A stretch of 64,000 nt of DNA from Anniella stebbinsi (GCA_029215795.1 JARDYH010000001.1:186689654-186753653); one strand, 5' to 3'; numbered from the stretch's first letter, positions 44,643 through 56,801 are shown. Program-made: numbers and translations. The notes: generated by a model not told the origin, from the sequence alone.

Positions 44643-44757
44643 GGGGTAGTCCTATACATGTTTAGGCAGGAAAAAAATCCTATCTCCCAGCATTCCTTAG
44701 CCAGCTGGGAGTTATAGGACCTTTTCCAATCTAAACATACATAGGATTGCACTGTTA
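44643..44757. mobile_element. Palindromic MITE-like repeat, family 6, copy 2
   Basis: Arms AGTCCTATACATGTTTAGGC ... AAAAATCCTAT and ATAGGACCTTTTCC ... TCTAAACATACATAGGAT surround CTCCCAGCATTCC/CAGCTGGGAG. Same layout as 1688-1812. Confidence 0.7.
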
Positions 44758-45117
44758 GTGGCTGACTTGTTTTAAGTAGCGCTTCAGCTATACGCAGTTT
44801 TCCCTCAGTAACAGAGGATTCACAAGGAAGCCTGTAAACATTACCCAGAACAAGATGATGAGGGAGAACACTCCTGATGTGACCAGAGTTAAAAGAACAG
44901 GGAATGGAGCAATGCCATTTTGTTTTTAGCTCACTAGTAGCCTGCAACTCTAATCTGTTCACAATAATAGATCTCAGCTGCATCAGACAAGGCGTGTAAA
45001 AAGAGTGCTTTGGAAGAGATTCATTCATGCCTTCACAGCATCAAGGCGCTACGCTATTCCAATATGCACTGAGTAGGGTTTCCGGTTGGAAGACTAAGCT
45101 TTAATAGAGAGCCAGAG

Positions 45118-45206
45118 TATTTAGTGCTTAGAGTGTTGGACTAGGACTGGGAAAGCCCAGGTTCAAACCTCCAATCAGCCAGGTAGCTGACTGGATAACC
45201 TGGAAC

Positions 45207-45238
<32 letters not shown>

Positions 45239-45315
45239 TTAAGCTTAACCCACAGGGTTGTTGTGAAAACAACATGGGTGTCGGCGGGGGTGTACACGAG
45301 GAAATGCAGGATGCA
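45118..45315 (+). mobile_element. tRNA-derived SINE
   Basis: TAGTGCTTAGAGTGTTGGAC resembles an RNA polymerase III A-box region and GGTTCAAACCT a B box about 30 bp later. CACAGGGTTGTTGTGAAAAC follows, as in vertebrate tRNA SINEs. A (TC)n run (45210-45238) has expanded in its body. It is not a functional tRNA. Confidence 0.75.
45210..45238. repeat. (TC)n microsatellite in the SINE
   Basis: About 14 TC units. Confidence 0.95.
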
Positions 45316-45929
45316 AGCTTTCAAAGCCCCCGGCTTCCATCTTACTCCAGAAGAGTAAGTGTGTTGGTCTTCCTTGCCTTATCTCAAGATACCCAGATCA
45401 TTGGTGAGGCTGTCTCTCTGCCCTACAGCTACAATATTCAGTTTCCCCAATCCCACTCTCAGTCCCCTCTGTCTTGTCCTGTTGTCCTTCACTTTCTCCC
45501 TCTCTGTGTTAGCAGAAGTGGTAACTAAACTGAATCCAGAAAGTGCAGGGCTTGGCAAACTTTACCGAGTCATAAATAGGCTGAACAAAACAGTAACAAT
45601 AAGGCAGCTGTAAATAACACTCTGCCTTAGTCTCCTGGCTATGCAGCAGAGCAAATAAGGCCAGACATCTAACAGGATGACTCCTGTCAGGGCACTTACT
45701 ATATATATTATATGGGCATATATTGTGTGATAAAATCATTGCTTGTTGGCAGGAGAAATGTGCTTTTAAAAAACACAAGGGTGGGGGGGGATACAAGGAG
45801 CAGCCACTGGCAAAGTAGAGGGAGATACAGTGGCGGGAGGCAGCCAGGCCACCATGGGGGTGGAGAATGTAATAGGTTGTTGGTTGCTTCCAAGCTTTCT
45901 CCCATATCAGAAAACCTGGGTAGCCCTGG

Positions 45930-46830
45930 TAAAAGTCCCCCTGGGCGGTGAATGGCAAAACAACCACCATCCAGGACATCCTGGATGAGCATGTTGACCT
46001 GGCCTGCATCATAGAGACCTGGTTGGATGAGACTGGGGGAGTGAATATCTCCCACCTGGGTTCTCTGTGTGACAGCAAGAAAGCCCTGAGGGGAAGGAGT
46101 TGGAGTCGCAGTGGTCTACCATGTATCTATCCTTGTGTTCAAGTTAAGTCTTCCAGTTTCAACTCTGTGTACCTGGACAGAATAGGGATGCTGTTGGCAT
46201 CCTGCCCACCCCACTGCTCAACAGTCTTCCTTCCTGAGCTAGCCAAAGTGTTGCTGCAGCTTGTTGAGCTTGAGGGGCTTCAATATAGGGTGAGGCCCAC
46301 CTTGTCAGGACAGGAGTGGCTCAGGATTTTGTGGCATCCGTGGCACTCATGGGTCTGTCCCAGCTTCATTGTCACAAACAGATCACTATATGGCAGGATT
46401 GCTCAGAGTCTCTGCAGGGGCAGGAGACCAATGGAGCTGGATGGTTTCCTGATGGCTCCTGGGGATTTTCCTGTCACTTTGGAAGGCAATTCTGTTGAAG
46501 CCTTTGTTGATCTTTGGAATGGAGAAATGGAGTGCAGCCAATTGCGCCGCCTGGCTTTTCAGGGTGCTGGAGGTGATGAACTGATTGGGACGTCAAATAA
46601 AGCAACATTAGTGGACAACTCAGAATGAGTCCAATCGAATACAGATTAAAGCTCATTTGAAAGCCTACTCCATTGCAATGAGGGAAACCATACTTGTCTG
46701 CCACCACTGCATCTGTTCAGTCACCCAGTGGCACTTTTTCGAGTGGTCAGAGGCCTGTTATTTGTGTGACACATTGGGGATAAAATTGATCATATCCATT
46801 CTGATTTAGATGTCTCAGTTGAGACAGGTC
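45930..46830 (+). mobile_element. L2 LINE endonuclease-region fragment
   Basis: An unusually long open frame (45948-46628) starts with L2 endonuclease text (DILDEHVDLACIIETWLDET). It continues with RIGMLLASCPPHCSTVFLPE and FPVTLEGNSVEAFVDLWNGE. KAYSIAMRE- and FFRVVRGLL-like text follows in another frame. Internal deletions and frameshifts make it non-functional. It joins CR1 sequence at about 46832. Confidence 0.75.
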
Positions 46831-46831
46831 T

Positions 46832-48895
46832 GGTGGATGTAACTTTGCCACATACACAAAAATGGGGGAAGGATGTAACTTTTAAAGGCACAATTACAAA
46901 CATTTCCAACAAGGAAAAAAAGTAGAAGACAACAGAAAAACCAATGTGGGTCCACAAAAAGCTTAGAGATGACCTGAAAATAAAAAAGGATACATATAGG
47001 AAGTGAAAGGAAGGCCAGGCTACAAAAGAAGAGTACAAACAAGTAGCACAGAAGTGCCGGAATGGTATCAGGAAGGCTAAAGCAGAGAAGGAGCTGAAGC
47101 TAGCGAGGGATGCCAAAAGCAATAAAAAGGCTTTCTTCAGATACGTGGCTAGTAAAAGACAGAGGAAAGAAATGGTGGTTCAACTGCTTAATGAGGAAGG
47201 CAAATTGTTAACAGGTGACAAAGAAAAGGCTGAAGTGCTCAATTCCAACTTTGGCTCAGTCTTCTCCCAAAAGCGGGCCTGTGACCCCCCTGGAAAAAGT
47301 GAAGTACAAGCTGAAGGGGCATGATTGCAGTTTGAGATTGATAAACAAATGGTCAAGGAACACCTAATAGCTTTGCACGAGTTCAAATCTCCAGGACATG
47401 ATGAACTGCATCCTATAGTAATAAAGGAGGTAGCAGAAGAACTCTCAGAACCACTATTATCTTTGCGAAATCAGGGAAGAGGGGTAAAGTGCTGGAGGAC
47501 TGGAGGAGGGCTAATGTTGTCCCTATCTTCAAAAAGAGAAAAAAGGAGGAACCTGAGAATACAGATGAGTCAGTCCGACATCCATCCCTGGGAAATTTTG
47601 GAACAGATTATAAAGAAGTCAATCTGTAAGCACCTTGAAAACAATGCAGTGATTACTAGAAGCCAGCATGGATTTGTCAAGAACAAATCCTGTCAGACTA
47701 ATCTGATCTCATTCTTTGATCAGGTAACCTCCATTGTGGACTGTAGGAAAGCTGTGAACATAGTATATCTTGACTTCAGCAAAGCCTTTGTGAAAGTGTC
47801 CCATGACATTCTGATTCACAAACTAGATACAAGTGGGGTAGATAGAACAACTATTACATGGATCCACAGTTTGCTGCAAAATTGGACTCAAAGAGTGCTT
47901 ATCAATGGTACCTCCTCAAACTGGGGGGAGGTAACGAGAGGGCTTCCGTAGGGCTCAGTCCTGGGCCCAGTGCTCTTCAACATTTTTATTAATGATTTGG
48001 ACGAGGAGGTGCAGGGAATGCTTATCAAATTTGCAGACGGCACAAAATTGGGTGGGATCGCTAATACCCTGGAAGACAGAAACAAACTCCGGAGTGATCT
48101 TGATAGACTGGAGCGCTGGGCTGAAAACAACAGAACCTGGATAATTGCCAGGTTCTACACCTAAGACAAAAGAACCAAATGCACAGTTAAAAGATGGGGG
48201 ATACTTGGCTCAGCAATACGACAAGCAAGAAGGATCTTGGAATTGTTGTAGATCACAAGCTGAATATGAGCCAACACTGTGATGTGGCTGCAAAAAAAGC
48301 AAATGCTAGTTTGGGCTGCATTAATAGAAATATAACTTCCAAATCGCGCGAGGTACTGGTTCCCTTCTATTCAGCACTGGTTAGGCCCCATCTTGAATGT
48401 TGTGTCCAGTTCTGGGCACCACACTTCAAGAAGGATGCAGACAAACTGGAGGAGTTCAGAGGAGGGCAATGAGAATGATCAGTGGTCTGGAAACAAAGCC
48501 CTATGAGGAGAGGCTGAAAAAACTGGGCATGTTTAGCCTGAAGAAGAGAAGACTGAGGGGAGACATGATAGTACAGTTCAATACATGAAAAGTTGTCACA
48601 CAGAGGAGGGCCAGGATTTCTTCTCAATCATCCCAGAGTCCTGGACATGGAATAATGAGCTCAAGTTACAGGAAGCCAGATTCCAGCTGGACATCAGGAA
48701 ATACTTCCTGAGCATTAGAGCACCATGACAATGGAACCCATTACCTAGGGAGGCATTACACACTAGAGGCCTTCAAGAGGCAGCTGGAAAGCCATCTGTC
48801 AACTATGCTTTAAAATGGATTCTTGCATTGAGCAGGGGATTGGACTCAATGGCCTTATAGGCCCCTTCCAATTCTACTATTCTATGGTTCTATGA
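46832..48895 (+). mobile_element. CR1 LINE, long but dead copy
   Basis: Frames include the pre-RT text RKAKAEKELKLARDAKSNKK, SPGHDELHPIVIKEVAEELS, KNKSCQTNLISFF and VYLDFSKAFVKV. A stop replaces Gln of PQGSVLGP (47949-47951). Then come LFNIFINDLDEEVQ and FADGTKLGG, where the second catalytic aspartate is Gly. RLERWAENN and [16 protein letters not shown] follow in shifted frames. The 3'UTR ends in TCTATGGTTCTATGAAATTG. Confidence 0.9.
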
Positions 48896-49540
48896 AATTG
48901 ATCTAAGGTTCGTTCTGCCTGCTGAATACAGCTGATAGGGCTGGGCTAAAGGCAGCCAGGAGTCAGAAATCATTGATCAATAGCTTTTATACACACAGAA
49001 AAAATCCTGCAGCTGTGCCGGGGCTTTTGCTTTCTGCCGTCTTTCCACATACACAAGGTGCAACCACATGATTTTGAATTGAAAACTTCCTGGTCTGCAA
49101 GGCTCCGTTGTGTTTAATGAAACTGCACCATCTAGTGACAGATTTATAGTGCAACACTGACTTTACACACTGGGGAGATCCTGCGATATCCTGGCAATAA
49201 CTTTAATACCATATTATCTTTGATTTTTTTTAAAAGCAAGATTACGGAGGGATATCACAGGAGACATCCTGGATGTTGACATCATTGTGTAATTGAACTG
49301 CAAACTTCTTTGTGTGGCCAATTACAAGGATGTAATAAATCAGTCGCTTAGAGAAGCTCTAAGAAGAGCAGGTACTATGTCTGGTCCAGGGGAAGTCCTC
49401 GCTTGACGGTTATAATCAAGCTTTTATATTCCTTCCAAACCTGCATGGGCAGAACCTAGGAACACCTCCCACCTGATTAGAACTGCATGCAGGGAGAGTG
49501 GGGATGTACTTACTGCCTCCCCAACCCCTTGTTGCTATGT
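48896..49540. other. No feature recognised
   Basis: Non-coding, no clear family. Confidence 0.45.
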
Positions 49541-49837
49541 CCCCACTGACCAACCCTGCCACTAGTGTTGGCAGGGCCGTGCAGAGGGGGGGTCAGTGGG
49601 GCCAGTTGGCCAGGGGCCCATGATTTTGAGGGGGCACTCCAACGAGGAGGTCCCCCTAGCTTATGCTACTGCTTCCGTAGTGTAAGCAGCCCATCGAGAA
49701 GCGAGGAGCCCACCTTGCGGAAACAGCGCAGAAGCCATCCATCATGAATACCACGGTCAGACTACAAGCTCCAGAGGGCCATGCCACATGCGGGGCGGGG
49801 ATACATGTGCCTTGAGGTGTTATAGAACAGGTTTAAT
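49541..49837. other. GC-rich unassigned block
   Basis: Contains G-rich and C-rich text around GGCCAGGGGCCCATG and a 60-codon frame with no known product. Confidence 0.35.
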
Positions 49838-49935
49838 ATGAAGGTGTTATGTAGAACGGACATGTTGGTGGGCACGCCTCCTTGGGGCAGCCATGTTGTC
49901 CTCCTTTTTTGAAAAGGGGGGCACACACTTCCCAT
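49838..49935 (-). mobile_element. Family 5 fragment
   Basis: Antisense GGTTTAATATGAAGG-like text, GTTGGTGGGCACGCCTCCTT, and CATGTTGTCCTCCTTTTTT match the copy at 58738-58925 in reverse. Confidence 0.55.
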
Positions 49936-51066
49936 CTGGCCTGGGCATATTACCAGCTCTGCATGGCCATGGGTGTTGGAGGAAGCCTGTGGCAGGGAGC
50001 CTGGATTGCATTGTGCTCAGCCCTCCCTCACTGCAGACCTTGCCCTCCAGTTTTTTAACATTTTATTTCCCCCTTTTTAACTTTCACAAAATATAGAAAA
50101 AAGTGATTCACTGCAAGGTCTTCTGTGTATGTTGTAAGAGTTTGAGCTGGTAGGTAGTGAATAAAAATGAGTAAGGAAACAAGAGATAAGGGATGTAGGA
50201 GTACATGGGAAGGCAATGGTGGAAGTGATGGTAGAGAGGAGGCTAAAGCATATCCCCTTTCTCCTCTCCTTGTGTGAGAACTAGAACATCTGAACAGGGC
50301 TAGTGTAGGACATTCATTTAAAATTTCTACACAGAGTGAACCAGGCTGAGTGTTTTTGTTTAGCTTCTCATGAATGCTTCACTGTTACGTACTACAAGTT
50401 TTCTGAAGTTTGAGCCCGATGTATGTAGCTTGTAGAGATGCAAGTTATATATCTGCACAGCATGTTCTTATGGGTATTCATATATGATTCCATGACTGCA
50501 AAATTAAATGTGGTAACTTATCCCTTCTGACTGGGTGGAAATTATTTCCATTTTGGGTTACCAAAAGCAGTGCTGTCTAAAGGAGGGGCAAGGAAAACTG
50601 TGAAGACAAATAATGACTAGCCGATACTATTTTGCAAACAGTTTTCCATTTCTCCTTTTAGCAGCCAGGCAGAGGCAGAGAGGGTGGGAGGTACCAAATA
50701 TATCATCAGATTCAAAGAAAAAGGGAACACCTTCTGTCATTCAAAAAGGACACATTAAAAAGTGATGTTTATTTCTTTCCTGTGGTTTAAAATTTTTGGT
50801 GGGTAGAAAGCTGTTTACAGTCCCTGGCATAAAAATCACATTTTAAAATCATTAAAAAAATGTTTCCCAGTATTGCTACATTATAAAGTCTTCAGTGTTT
50901 TTTTTTTAAAAAATAGCTCATGAGTGATATTGGATATACCTAGTAGCACAGAGTAAAATCACCTTTCAGTTTCAAGCACTCAAAATGTGCAAATTTATGC
51001 CCACAATATCAAGGGTTTCCCAACGACCCTTTCAAAAACATGTATGGGTGTTAGTTGTTGTACTTG
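49936..51066. other. No feature recognised
   Basis: Non-coding, AT-rich toward the right. Confidence 0.45.
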
Positions 51067-51143
51067 TTATTATTTATTTATCTATTTACTACATTTCTAT
51101 ACTGCCCCAGAGCCAAAGCTCTCTGGCTGGTTTATGAAGATCA
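51067..51143 (-). mobile_element. L2-type LINE 3' terminal scrap
   Basis: TTATTTATTTATCTATTTAC, CTATACTGCCCCAGAGCC and AAAGCTCTCTGGCTGG match the antisense L2 end. Confidence 0.65.
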
Positions 51144-51406
51144 ATATTGTTTCTTTTCATTCACATTGCAAAGATAATGTCACTCCTGTAATGATCTACT
51201 ACCCCTATAGCTCACCTTTCTTTTTCAGCATGAAACTCAAGGTGGTAGACGTTAAAGACAGGGAAGCTCTCCAAAGTTTTCCTCAGCATTTTGGGCTCAG
51301 AAAAATGTCCCCTCCCTCACAGCTCACCAGCCCCTCACTTCCCCCTTTCCTTTCTTTCAAGCGGGTTTTCTGCAATAACAGCAGCACAGGTAGATGAGGA
51401 AAAGGC

Positions 51407-51408
<2 letters not shown>

Positions 51409-51442
<34 letters not shown>
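51409..51442. repeat. (GA)n microsatellite
   Basis: About 16 GA units. Confidence 0.95.
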
Positions 51443-51443
<1 letters not shown>

Positions 51444-51699
51444 TTTTCTGGCCTTCCCTCCTTTCCATTGTATTGTTGACTAGCTGATATACCCGGTGTT
51501 GTTGGGCCCCCCTAAGATATATGTCTGTGAGATGATCATCTTAAAGTAGTAGGCCGGGGCTTTATAGGTAGAGACTAATCTCATGATGAGGCACATGATG
51601 TTCTCCTGCAATTCAAAGTGTGATGTATTTATTTGAAGTTTGAGAGAAGATGTGTTCTCTCAGGTGACTTTTGTTTAATTCTTCAGTCTTATATTATTT

Positions 51700-51945
51700 A
51701 TTATCATTATCATCATCATTATTATTATTATTTATTACATTTATATACCGCCCCATAGCCGAAGCTCTCTGGGGGGTTTACAAAAATTAAAAGATTAAAC
51801 ACTCAAAAGACAATATACAAAATTTAAAACCATAAACATAAAACAACTGACATTTAAAACATTTTAAACTGTTAAGCCTGGCCACACTGTCAATCAAAAC
51901 CTCAACTTGAGCTGTTAAAATGCCTGGGAGAAAAGAAAAGTTGAG
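51700..51945 (-). mobile_element. L2 LINE 3' end
   Basis: (ATT)n is followed by TATATACCGCCCCATAGCCG, AAGCTCTCTGGGGGGTTTAC and TGTCAATCAAAACCTCAACT. The last part includes the terminal codons of L2 ORF2 (antisense AATGCCTGGGAGAAAAGAAA). The same segment is at 62855-63105. Confidence 0.85.
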
Positions 51946-52859
51946 TTTTATGCAAAAGCATGTAGCAAAACAGAAGGGGAATCAGAAAAGCAGATGGGGG
52001 AGGTTCCCTAGATTGGGGGTTCAAGTCACTATATTCCCAAGCATTATGAAAATACTGAACAATAGAGTCCATTGTAATGTGTAGTCCCATTGAATGTGGT
52101 CCCAACTAAAGCTATAAGTGACTTTGGAAGAGGCTATCAGAATCAGGGAAATGCAGAACTGTGCACAGGAGATGGCCCTGGCTCCTTTGTCGTCATGGTG
52201 ATTTTATTGGCTGTTTTTATTGTCCTCACATTCCGGTGGTGGGAGTGAATGCTGGTGAGAGGGGAAAATAAACATCCTCCAAAAGTTCACTCTGACATAA
52301 AAAAGCTACCCTTACTAAGGCCCCTGACTTGAATTGTTCAAACATTACGCACACACTTCAACAGCAAACTCTCCACTGGTGAGCTAGATAAGAAAATCGC
52401 ACTATCCACCGTCATTCCTCAGCAGTCATACAAATCTGATTTTGACAATGATACCGTTTAAGTATGCGGCTCGTATCTTGTAGATCTAGCTTCTAGAAAC
52501 AGAACAGCTACAGAACTGCAGCCACAGCCTTCTCAGCTGGAGTATCTCAAATAAATCCCGTTTCACTCCGGCTGAGAGAACAGCAAGAGTCCTGAAGCTG
52601 TGTGGCAAGATGACAGAATGAGAGAACAGAAAAGGCAAAGATGTGAAACCTTTTTTTCTGGATTAAATTAGTAGAATGAATTCTTCACATTTTCAAATTG
52701 CATTTAATTTTGCTCAGAACATCTTTGTCTGAAGAACTTCATAAGGTTTCAGGTTGCAACTTCTAAAAAACACTAGTTTGATTCACATTTTTTAAAAAAA
52801 AGGGGGGTGGGTTATCTATGCGGTATCAGTGGCATTGCTAAATAGCAATACATTTACAG
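51946..52859. other. No feature recognised
   Basis: Apparently non-repeat, with nothing coding. 52360-52640 is richer in unique-looking text and could be a conserved non-coding element; this cannot be judged here. Confidence 0.35.
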
Positions 52860-52899
52860 TTTCTACTGAATTATTTTTCCCCTCTTCTGCCCTTTTGCC

Positions 52900-53055
52900 T
52901 GTAACAAATGCTTAAGGCATGCAGGCCTTGCCATAATTTCATGTGGAGTGAAGGGGAGGGGAGAGGGGTGGCATAGAAAGTGAGCTGGCATGATGCGCCT
53001 GCAGCTCTGCATAGGATACTCATAAGCCTCTAAGTTCAGGTCTGGCAATTCAGGT
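52900..53055 (-). mobile_element. Family 4 fragment
   Basis: GGATACTCATAAGCCTCTAA and CTGCAGCTCTGCAT are the reverse of the interior words of the copy at 42981 (AGAGGCTTATGAGTATCC). Confidence 0.55.
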
Positions 53056-53649
53056 TTGGCAGAACATGGAGGAGTGGGTAGGGGAGAGAATAATGTACCC
53101 TCTCATCGTTCCAAAGTCTCTGCCCTACATTTCATACTCATCAGGGGTCTGATGAGTGCTATTTCCCCCCCCCCCCCCGCCCATGCCCAGGACTTGGTCC
53201 CTTTCAACTCTATGATTCTTACTCCTGAGTAGGCATGTCCAGGTTTCCTGACCAGAACAATGTTGGCTTCCACTTGCCATGACCACAAACTTCTCCAAAA
53301 ACTAATTGTAATACTTTCTCTTCACTTATCTTGTTTGATATGACCTTAGGGGAAAGCATAGTGTGTTGTTTTACTATAATTGCACAGTTTCAGGCTGCTG
53401 TACTATTGTATTTGTGCAGAATATATATCTCTGTATATATCTCTCTGCAGGGGGAAGGAGAACGTAAGGGGTGGGGCATGAGATTTCGTGGGCATAGTAG
53501 CGATACAGGTGAAAAGATACATGAGCGCCACAACGCACAGATGTGAGAGTGCCCAGCGCTCGACTCACTAAGGAAACAGAGGGGGAAACTGCGGATGAAA
53601 ACAGGAAAAAAACAGTAGGTATGATGGAGCACCAGATGGGCAATTTTGC

Positions 53650-53904
53650 TCGTATAGTAGAAGCTTTGGGGACAGGGAAGGAAGGAGGCTGGGGCAGCCA
53701 TTGGATTCCTTGTATGGCTGACGTCCCAGTTTCCTCCCCTCCCCACCCCCAGGAAAGCCCCCTTTTCCTTTATGAGCATGGGGACGTAGCCAGCACAGAG
53801 ATAATTGTGCAAGCTATGAGGGGGAGGGGGAGGGGAGCATGGTTTTTGGGCTCTGAAGTCAGAGTCCTGTTTCTGACTTCAGAGGGGGGCACATGGTTGC
53901 TCCC
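53650..53904 (+). mobile_element. Family 4 right-half fragment
   Basis: GGAAGGAGGCTGGGGCAGCC, CTCCCCACCCCCAGGAAAGC and GGGGAGCATGGTTTTTGGGC follow the interior order of 42981-43364. The copy ends GGTTGCTCCC before TTA. Confidence 0.65.
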
Positions 53905-55331
53905 TTAAAGGCAGTTTGAAAGAGACATCACCGCTTTTGTGTACACATATCCCACGTTTGCCTCTGGTAAACAGGTTTTGAAGGGTTTTTTTTACATTGT
54001 TTCAAAAACCATCAAAACCTCTTTGACAGTGGAATATGTCTGGAAGCTTTGGAAAACAATGCTTCTTTCAAACTTCTTTCAACTCTCTTGAAAACTGTTA
54101 TCTGTCTCCAAACTAATTTCTCTAATTAGGGATTTATTTACAAAACTAGGTTTTTAAGTGTTTAGCAGACTTATTAAATGGCCATAGTTGTCTGAAATCA
54201 TCATCTCAGGTAGTGCTGTGCCAAAAATTTTGAGCATTCTTATCTAATTTGATAGAAAAGAAACTGCTTTCGGGGGGTGGGGGGATTTAAAGGAGAAGAA
54301 CTTTTGTAGGAAATCTCATGGTTTAGGTTCATGGTTCTTGTGCTTATTTTACTTATGAGGAGTGTGTATGAGTAGCCTGTCTTTCACTGTACAGTCATCT
54401 CTCTGACAGCCTGTAGACTCCTTGGCTTCCCACACACCCAAGGGAAGACATCATAAATTTATTCCTCCCACAGGGCCTTTTCAGATCAGGATGTGCAAAT
54501 AGCCTGGGAGACTGTAGAGCAATGGTGAGATGTGTAATAGAAAGAAAAAAAATAGATAGTACCCTTAGCCACCTCACAATGATTAGGTAAGGTCAAAAAC
54601 ACCAGAAACACACATTCAAAATTAATTATAAAATGCCCTGAGAAAGAGGAAGAAAAATGGAAGCTGTTTCATGAAGAGAGAAAACTTTCAGGAAATCCCT
54701 GAGATTTTTCTTTTCTTTCTCCAAGAAATAAAGGGACATTTTCAGAATGTTCTCACATTTTCTTCATTATTTTTTTTTGTAGTGGCTGCATTCCCTCCCT
54801 TCAATGCCCTGGGGTGATCCTAGGTATATGGAGGATGAAAAATGGAGGTCAGACTGTCAACACAGTTGATGTTATTGCCACTTGCATTGCCACTGCAAAA
54901 AAACCCAAAAACCCTTATGAAAAGAAAGAAAAAAGCTGTTCTACAATCCTTGCCAATGGTGATGCCAACCTGTGAGACAGTGTTGGGAATTTCTCCTCCC
55001 CCCGGAGAAATTCAGTGAAATTGTCCCCGAATGTCCCTATCCACAAATAGGGTGGAGAATTTTGAGAGGCCCCCTTGTGCACAGCTCTAATCTCAGGCTT
55101 CTTTGCAATGCTGTTAGATGCCACTCATTATGCAGGAAGGAGCACTCAGAGATCTTCCTGATTAAGATTCAGGCTGTTATCACACACGCGGTTTCAAGCA
55201 CACTCACCGCAACTTTGATCCAGGTCTTCAGCGTGGGACTCGCATGACGTTGTCCCCCTGGCGCAGTCCTGCTGCCCTGAGTGCTCCGTTTTTAGTTTCT
55301 GTTTCAATTTAACCCTGAACGGGCAAAGTCT
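53905..55331. other. No feature recognised
   Basis: Non-coding; several A- and T-runs. No exon or repeat family could be supported. Confidence 0.45.
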
Positions 55332-55686
55332 GGTCTCCTCTACAAGGATTCGCTTTTGCACCCGGTTAGGCGATTATGCGCATAATCGCTGAAGCGCATT
55401 TACACCTAATACCTCTGCACGAGAGGCGGCGAGAGGTGGCGAAGCGCATTAACGGATGACCAAAATGCGCTTTACAAGTAGTTAATGCGCATAAGCGCTT
55501 GTTCACATAGTATAAATGCGCTTTAACGGCTGGAGCAAAATAAAACTCTCTATTTAACGCGCATTCGATAATGCGCATAATCGGAGAGATAATGCGCCTC
55601 TACGCCCGATTTGCGCTCTGTTCTTGTAGAGGTAAATTTTTTAAAGCGCCTTGAAAGAGCTTTAAACCTCTCTTGTAGAGGCAGCC
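55332..55686 (-). mobile_element. Family 1 GCGCAT MITE, copy H
   Basis: Begins GGTCTCCTCTACAAGG and ends CTTGTAGAGGCAGCC. The TCT duplication is perfect (55329-55331, 55687-55689). Length 355 bp. It keeps the full 70-codon minus-strand frame (55578-55366) and a perfect CGATTATGCGCATAATCG palindrome at 55371-55388. Confidence 0.95.
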
Positions 55687-56734
55687 TCTGTTTCAGGCAA
55701 GTTCAGCAGGCTGAGCTGAGGTATCGGAGCAAAACTGACCATGTGTGATTCAAAAGGCTCCACTGGCATAGGAAACGGAGGGGGACCCCGCAGAAGCAAA
55801 CCGGGTAGGTGTGCTAAAGGCCTCAGGCAACCCATCTTGACTTGCTGCTCTGAAATGGTTCTTTGTGTTTAAACTTGCTCTTAACCTGCTAAGAAGTGTT
55901 AGCTGCCAGGTTAGCTGCCAAAACTAACAATTGCTGCAGCCCCTCCCATAAAGACCTACACACCAAAGCTGTCTTTTGAGGGATTTCCCTTTCTTGCTCC
56001 CTGTAACCATAACTCTATAGGCCTTATGGCAGCGTAATTGGAATTGTACAGATAGAAGGATTTAGAATGCCATTGAAGGATAAAAAGGAATTGGAATTTC
56101 CAGCCCAGTGTATTATGAGGTACTACTGAAAAATGAACTCAGTGTGCCCAGAGACATTATTGGTCATGATGATTAACAAGAATATTCTATGGGTCCTCTG
56201 AAGTCACCATGCAGACATGGAGTGGACAGAAAGGCAGTGTGATAGCATCACCATGTGGAAAAATATTACCATGTGATGGAAAAACGAAGGGATTGCGTGT
56301 AGCATTGGCTGTGTGAATTACCCCACTCACTTTCAGTTTGGAACATATGTTTTATTCTCTTACCAATTGCACCATCAGAGCTCTACTGAGAGTTCTTCAG
56401 ACTACAATAATATACATTTTCATGTTTTGCTTGCTGCATATATTTTATCTAGGGAATGCTATTTGGCAGAGACACCTGCCCAGATGTTGGTTGTTGACAT
56501 TTTTATTTCTGCAGAGCTAAAAGGGACATTAGTTAAGGGTATGTTAATAAAGTATATAGATCAGTGAAGGAATTAAGAGTATATAGCTGGAGAGGAAGCA
56601 TAGCTGTAAGAGAAGTACTGTACATGATGTACTATGCCATTCACATGATTGCACGTTCATTCTATCCAGTTGGAAGGAACATAAGCAAGGATTTTACTGC
56701 TCTAATGCTACAGCCTATCCTGATTTCAGAGGAA
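55687..56734. other. No feature recognised
   Basis: Non-coding. Confidence 0.45.
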
Positions 56735-56744
56735 TCTATCTATC

Positions 56745-56800
<56 letters not shown>
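56735..56800. repeat. (ATCT)n microsatellite
   Basis: About 15 tetranucleotide units with one early interruption. Confidence 0.95.

Positions 56801-56801
<1 letters not shown>

Noticed and set aside
45118..45190. tRNA gene
   Set aside because: A- and B-box-like words are present, but no cloverleaf or mature ends; it continues into a SINE body with the expected GGGTTGTTGTGA segment.
45948..46628. 226-codon open frame as a host gene
   Set aside because: Its text is L2 endonuclease-region sequence with internal deletions and no splice context.
47325..48164. Reverse transcriptase as a functional gene
   Set aside because: A stop replaces Gln of PQGS, FADD is FADG and frames shift downstream; it is a dead CR1.
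24827..55686. CRISPR-like array of GCGCATT words
   Set aside because: Copies are dispersed, about 355 bp long, inverted-ended and flanked by 3-bp duplications, in a vertebrate genome.
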